A DNA stretch of 64,000 nt from Polyangiaceae bacterium (GTDB taxonomy: Bacteria; Myxococcota_A; Polyangia; Polyangiales; Polyangiaceae), in the NCBI GenBank assembly GCA_020633205.1, contig JACKEB010000010.1:186001-250000 (forward strand). Reading direction: 5' to 3'. Made by a program: the position numbers and the translations under genes. The notes beneath the pieces were generated by a model. The model did not search any database, was not told where the DNA came from, and worked only from the letters and a program-made list of their open reading frames with translations. Below are positions 61,966 through 64,000 of this stretch, one piece after another. Each line of letters starts with the position of its first letter. The stretch's first letter is position 1.

Positions 61966-62913
61966 TCAGGTGCCGCCGCGAGAGCTCGGGGGCGCCATTT
62001 CGACTGCCGCGATCCCTGCAGGAGGCGTGGGCGCCGTTTCCTCGACGGTTGGCACGTCGTCATCGGCGCGGCTCTCGTCTCCACCCTGCCCCGGGATGGG
62101 CATGGTGTCTCCGAGAGAAATCGGGGCGTCGTCCTCGTCTAGCGCGAACACCTGAACCAACACGGCGGTGATGTTGTCCTCGCCCCCGTGTTCGTTGGCC
62201 AGCGTGATCAGGCGGCGGCACGCGAGCGTGAGATCCTCCGTCGAGGTGACCACCTCGCGGATCTCATCGTCGTCGATCATGCCGCTCAAACCGTCGGAGC
62301 ACAGAACGTAGAGATCGCCGCTCTTCGCGTCGTCGCTCTGCAGATCGACCGTGACTTGGTCCTGCATGCCGAGGGCGCGGGTGATCACGTTCTTCGGAAG
62401 CTCGCTGCGCTGCTCTTCTGTGAGCTCCGGCATCGCGAGCAGGTAGTCATTCACTAGCGAGTGATCGCGGGTCATCTGGGTGATCTCGCCGTCGCGAATG
62501 CGGTAGGCACGGCTGTCACCCACGTGACCAATGAACATCTTCTTCTTCTTCTGGCTGAACAGCGCACCTACGACGGTGGTGCCCATGCCTTGGCACTCGC
62601 GGGACTGCAGACTGCGTTCGAAGATCTGACGATTCGCGAGACGAATCCCGGTGAGCAAGCGGTTCTCTTCTTCGCTCAGGCGTGAGTCGAAGTGGAACGG
62701 CCAGGTCACGTCCTCGTTTGCGGTTGCCCTGAAGAACTCGGCGATGGAATCCGTGGCGATGCGACTCGCAACGTCACCAGCGCGATGGCCCCCCATGCCA
62801 TCGGCGACGATGAAGAGCTCGTGGTCATCGAGCACCGCGAAACTATCCTCGTTGTGCTCACGCTGGAGCCCGACGTCGCTGATGCCTGCAGCTTTTGCCC
62901 TCAACCGACCCAC
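61966..62913 (-). CDS. PP2C-type Ser/Thr protein phosphatase
   Basis: The 315-residue protein starts at GTG 62913 behind GAGGG. It carries the bacterial PP2C (Stp1/PrpC) motifs in order: REHNEDSF, VADGMGGHRAGDVAS, GHVGDSRAYR, LCSDGLSGM and EHGGEDNITAV, with metal-binding Asp residues at each. An acidic, Pro-rich tail of about 60 residues follows. It should reverse Ser/Thr phosphorylation in the cytoplasm and could counter the zinc-ribbon kinase or others; no direct linkage is visible. The length is 50-70 residues above the core because of the tail. Confidence 0.94.
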   Translation of the reverse strand: MGRLRAKAAGISDVGLQREHNEDSFAVLDDHELFIVADGMGGHRAGDVASRIATDSIAEFFRATANEDVTWPFHFDSRLSEEENRLLTGIRLANRQIFERSLQSRECQGMGTTVVGALFSQKKKKMFIGHVGDSRAYRIRDGEITQMTRDHSLVNDYLLAMPELTEEQRSELPKNVITRALGMQDQVTVDLQSDDAKSGDLYVLCSDGLSGMIDDDEIREVVTSTEDLTLACRRLITLANEHGGEDNITAVLVQVFALDEDDAPISLGDTMPIPGQGGDESRADDDVPTVEETAPTPPAGIAAVEMAPPSSRGGT

Positions 62914-63334
62914 GCTACGCCCTCACCATCCCAAACGAGCATTCCCTATGCGGGTCTCGTGTTTGTCCGCGGCCAAGCGTGCCTACCTCGAGTGGACGAG
63001 ACAGGGGGATGAACGCCCGCGACGGAATCACATCACACGATTTCACGTGGTCACCTCGAGTGTCAAGCATACACCAGCTCGCGCCAACCCCTCGGAAGAA
63101 CCGCCGATGTCTTCAAAGCCGGATCTCTTCAAAGCCGGATCTCTTCAAAGCCGCAGTCCGGTTCGGCCGATCTCCAAAGCGCAAGCCGGGGCTCGGCGAG
63201 TCCGCAGTTGTTTCCACTCCCCCGACTCGGAGGGGCCGCTCATCGGACGGCATGGTCGACTCGCCACCTGGCCCGCGGTCGTGACACTGGCTGCCTGATT
63301 CGCGTCCCCCGGCGCTCAGGCTGCAGCAGCGCCC
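62914..63334. other. Intergenic region with tandem repeat
   Basis: The 421 bases between the phosphatase start and the frr stop hold a 16-bp repeat at 63110-63153. I see no gene. Confidence 0.6.
63110..63153. repeat. 16-bp tandem repeat, almost three copies
   Basis: TCTTCAAAGCCGGATC occurs at 63110 and 63126, and a third copy from 63142 begins TCTTCAAAGCCG and then diverges. Confidence 0.92.
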
Positions 63335-63892
63335 TCACACCTCCATGATGTCTTTTTCGCGGGCCGCGACAAACTGATCGACGCTCGCTACCCCCGCACT
63401 CACGACCTCTTCGACCTTCTTCTTGGCGCGCTCTTGGTCGTCCTCGCCGATCTCCCCCTCGTTCTTCAGGTCCGAGAGCATATCGATGGCGTCGTGGCGA
63501 GCTTTACGAATTGCGACCTTGCAATCCTCGCCGTTGCGCTTGGCGAGCTTGGCTAGGTCCCTGCGGCGCTCCTCGCTGAGCGGGGGGATGGGAATGCGAA
63601 TGAGGTCACCATCGGTCTGCGGGTTGAAGCCGAGATCGCTCTCTCGGATGGCGCGCTCGATGGCCTGAACCTGGTTCTTCTCCCAGGGCTTCACGGTGAT
63701 CATCCGCGGCTCAGGCACGGCGACCGATGCCATCTGGGAGATGGGGGTCGACTGGCCGTAGTAGTCGACTCGGATCCCTTCCAGCATTCCCGAGTTCGCG
63801 CGCCCGGTTCGCAGCTTCGCAAGGTCACGCTTCAGTGACTCGTGGGCCTTGGTGATGGCTACCGCCAGCTCGCTGAGCACATCGTCGATCAT
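63335..63892 (-). CDS. frr: Ribosome recycling factor
   Basis: ATG 63892 gives 185 residues, the standard RRF length; a TTG four codons upstream overlaps the GGAGG site and is not used. Conserved parts are LAKLRTGRANSGMLEGIRVDYYG, VPEPRMITVKPW and SEERRRDLAKLAKRNGE, followed by a long C-terminal helix hairpin. RRF splits post-termination ribosomes with EF-G. The gene often follows tsf-pyrH; here the upstream side is outside the window. Confidence 0.97.
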   Translation of the reverse strand: MIDDVLSELAVAITKAHESLKRDLAKLRTGRANSGMLEGIRVDYYGQSTPISQMASVAVPEPRMITVKPWEKNQVQAIERAIRESDLGFNPQTDGDLIRIPIPPLSEERRRDLAKLAKRNGEDCKVAIRKARHDAIDMLSDLKNEGEIGEDDQERAKKKVEEVVSAGVASVDQFVAAREKDIMEV

Positions 63893-63897
63893 CCGAT

Positions 63898-63902
63898 CCT
63901 CC
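63898..63902 (-). promoter_or_regulatory. Shine-Dalgarno site that fixes the frr start
   Basis: GGAGG on the minus strand lies 5 bases before ATG 63892. This decides for the ATG and against the TTG at 63904. Confidence 0.85.
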
Positions 63903-64000
63903 AATGAGGCGAATCTGGGCGATTCGCCGATCAGCGCACACCCCGCTTGGGTGATGTTCGTTCAGTCCTGCGAAGGTGCGCGTCCTGGGCTCGCGCCGCC

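Overview
The window is GC-rich (about two-thirds G+C by eye) and looks chromosomal. It most resembles a myxobacterium, probably of the Polyangiales side rather than Myxococcus itself. Reasons: a Ser/Thr kinase with an N-terminal zinc ribbon, a sigma-54 activator with an FHA sensor, a PP2C phosphatase, many TPR and HEAT lipoproteins, Gly/Ser-linked Cys-rich lipoproteins, and above all a set of proteins resembling the Glt (adventurous gliding) machinery of Myxococcus xanthus. I see no phage, insertion sequence or CRISPR array.

Layout. 1-5.2 kb (+): the C-terminal part of a PrkA-type kinase cut by the window edge, an APC permease, TatD, a TonB-like protein, and tRNA-Met with a strong terminator. 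5.2-8.7 kb (-): zinc-ribbon kinase coupled to a coiled-coil zinc-ribbon protein, a CAT-anticodon tRNA, and a formylglycine-enzyme-like lipoprotein. 8.9-20.4 kb: UvrA with a histone-like basic tail, DksA, a Nudix protein, an AMIN-amidase, a membrane protein with three KQT motifs, a TPR/PEGA protein, a sigma-54 FHA activator and an outer-membrane barrel.

20.6-44.2 kb (-): the main block. In transcription order it holds a GltC-like TPR protein, a GltD/AgmU-like TPR protein, a GltE/AglT-like TPR lipoprotein, a tiny secreted protein in the GltF position, a GltG/PglI-like FHA-TM-TonB protein, an extra TPR lipoprotein, and a 3779-residue GltI/AgmK-like TPR giant. Two outer-membrane barrels that could serve as GltA/GltB lie apart at 52.1-54.0 kb (+). 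No GltJ/AgmX or AglRQS motor genes are in the window. In M. xanthus the Glt complex links cytoplasmic, inner-membrane, periplasmic and outer-membrane parts so that motor force crosses the envelope. The related Nfs complex uses similar parts for spore-coat assembly, so the role here is inferred.

45-64 kb is mixed: YraN, two HAMP proteins without an output domain, HEAT proteins, FtsY, a histone-deacetylase-family hydrolase, tRNA-His, a PLP-dependent transsulfuration-type enzyme, several lipoproteins, a PP2C phosphatase and ribosome recycling factor. Intergenic DNA carries short tandem repeats of 15-18 bp, a recurring G-rich 15-mer, and many hairpin terminators whose tail reads TGCRTTT instead of a plain T-run. 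Gene names for the Glt parts rest on recalled family features and gene order, not on a search.
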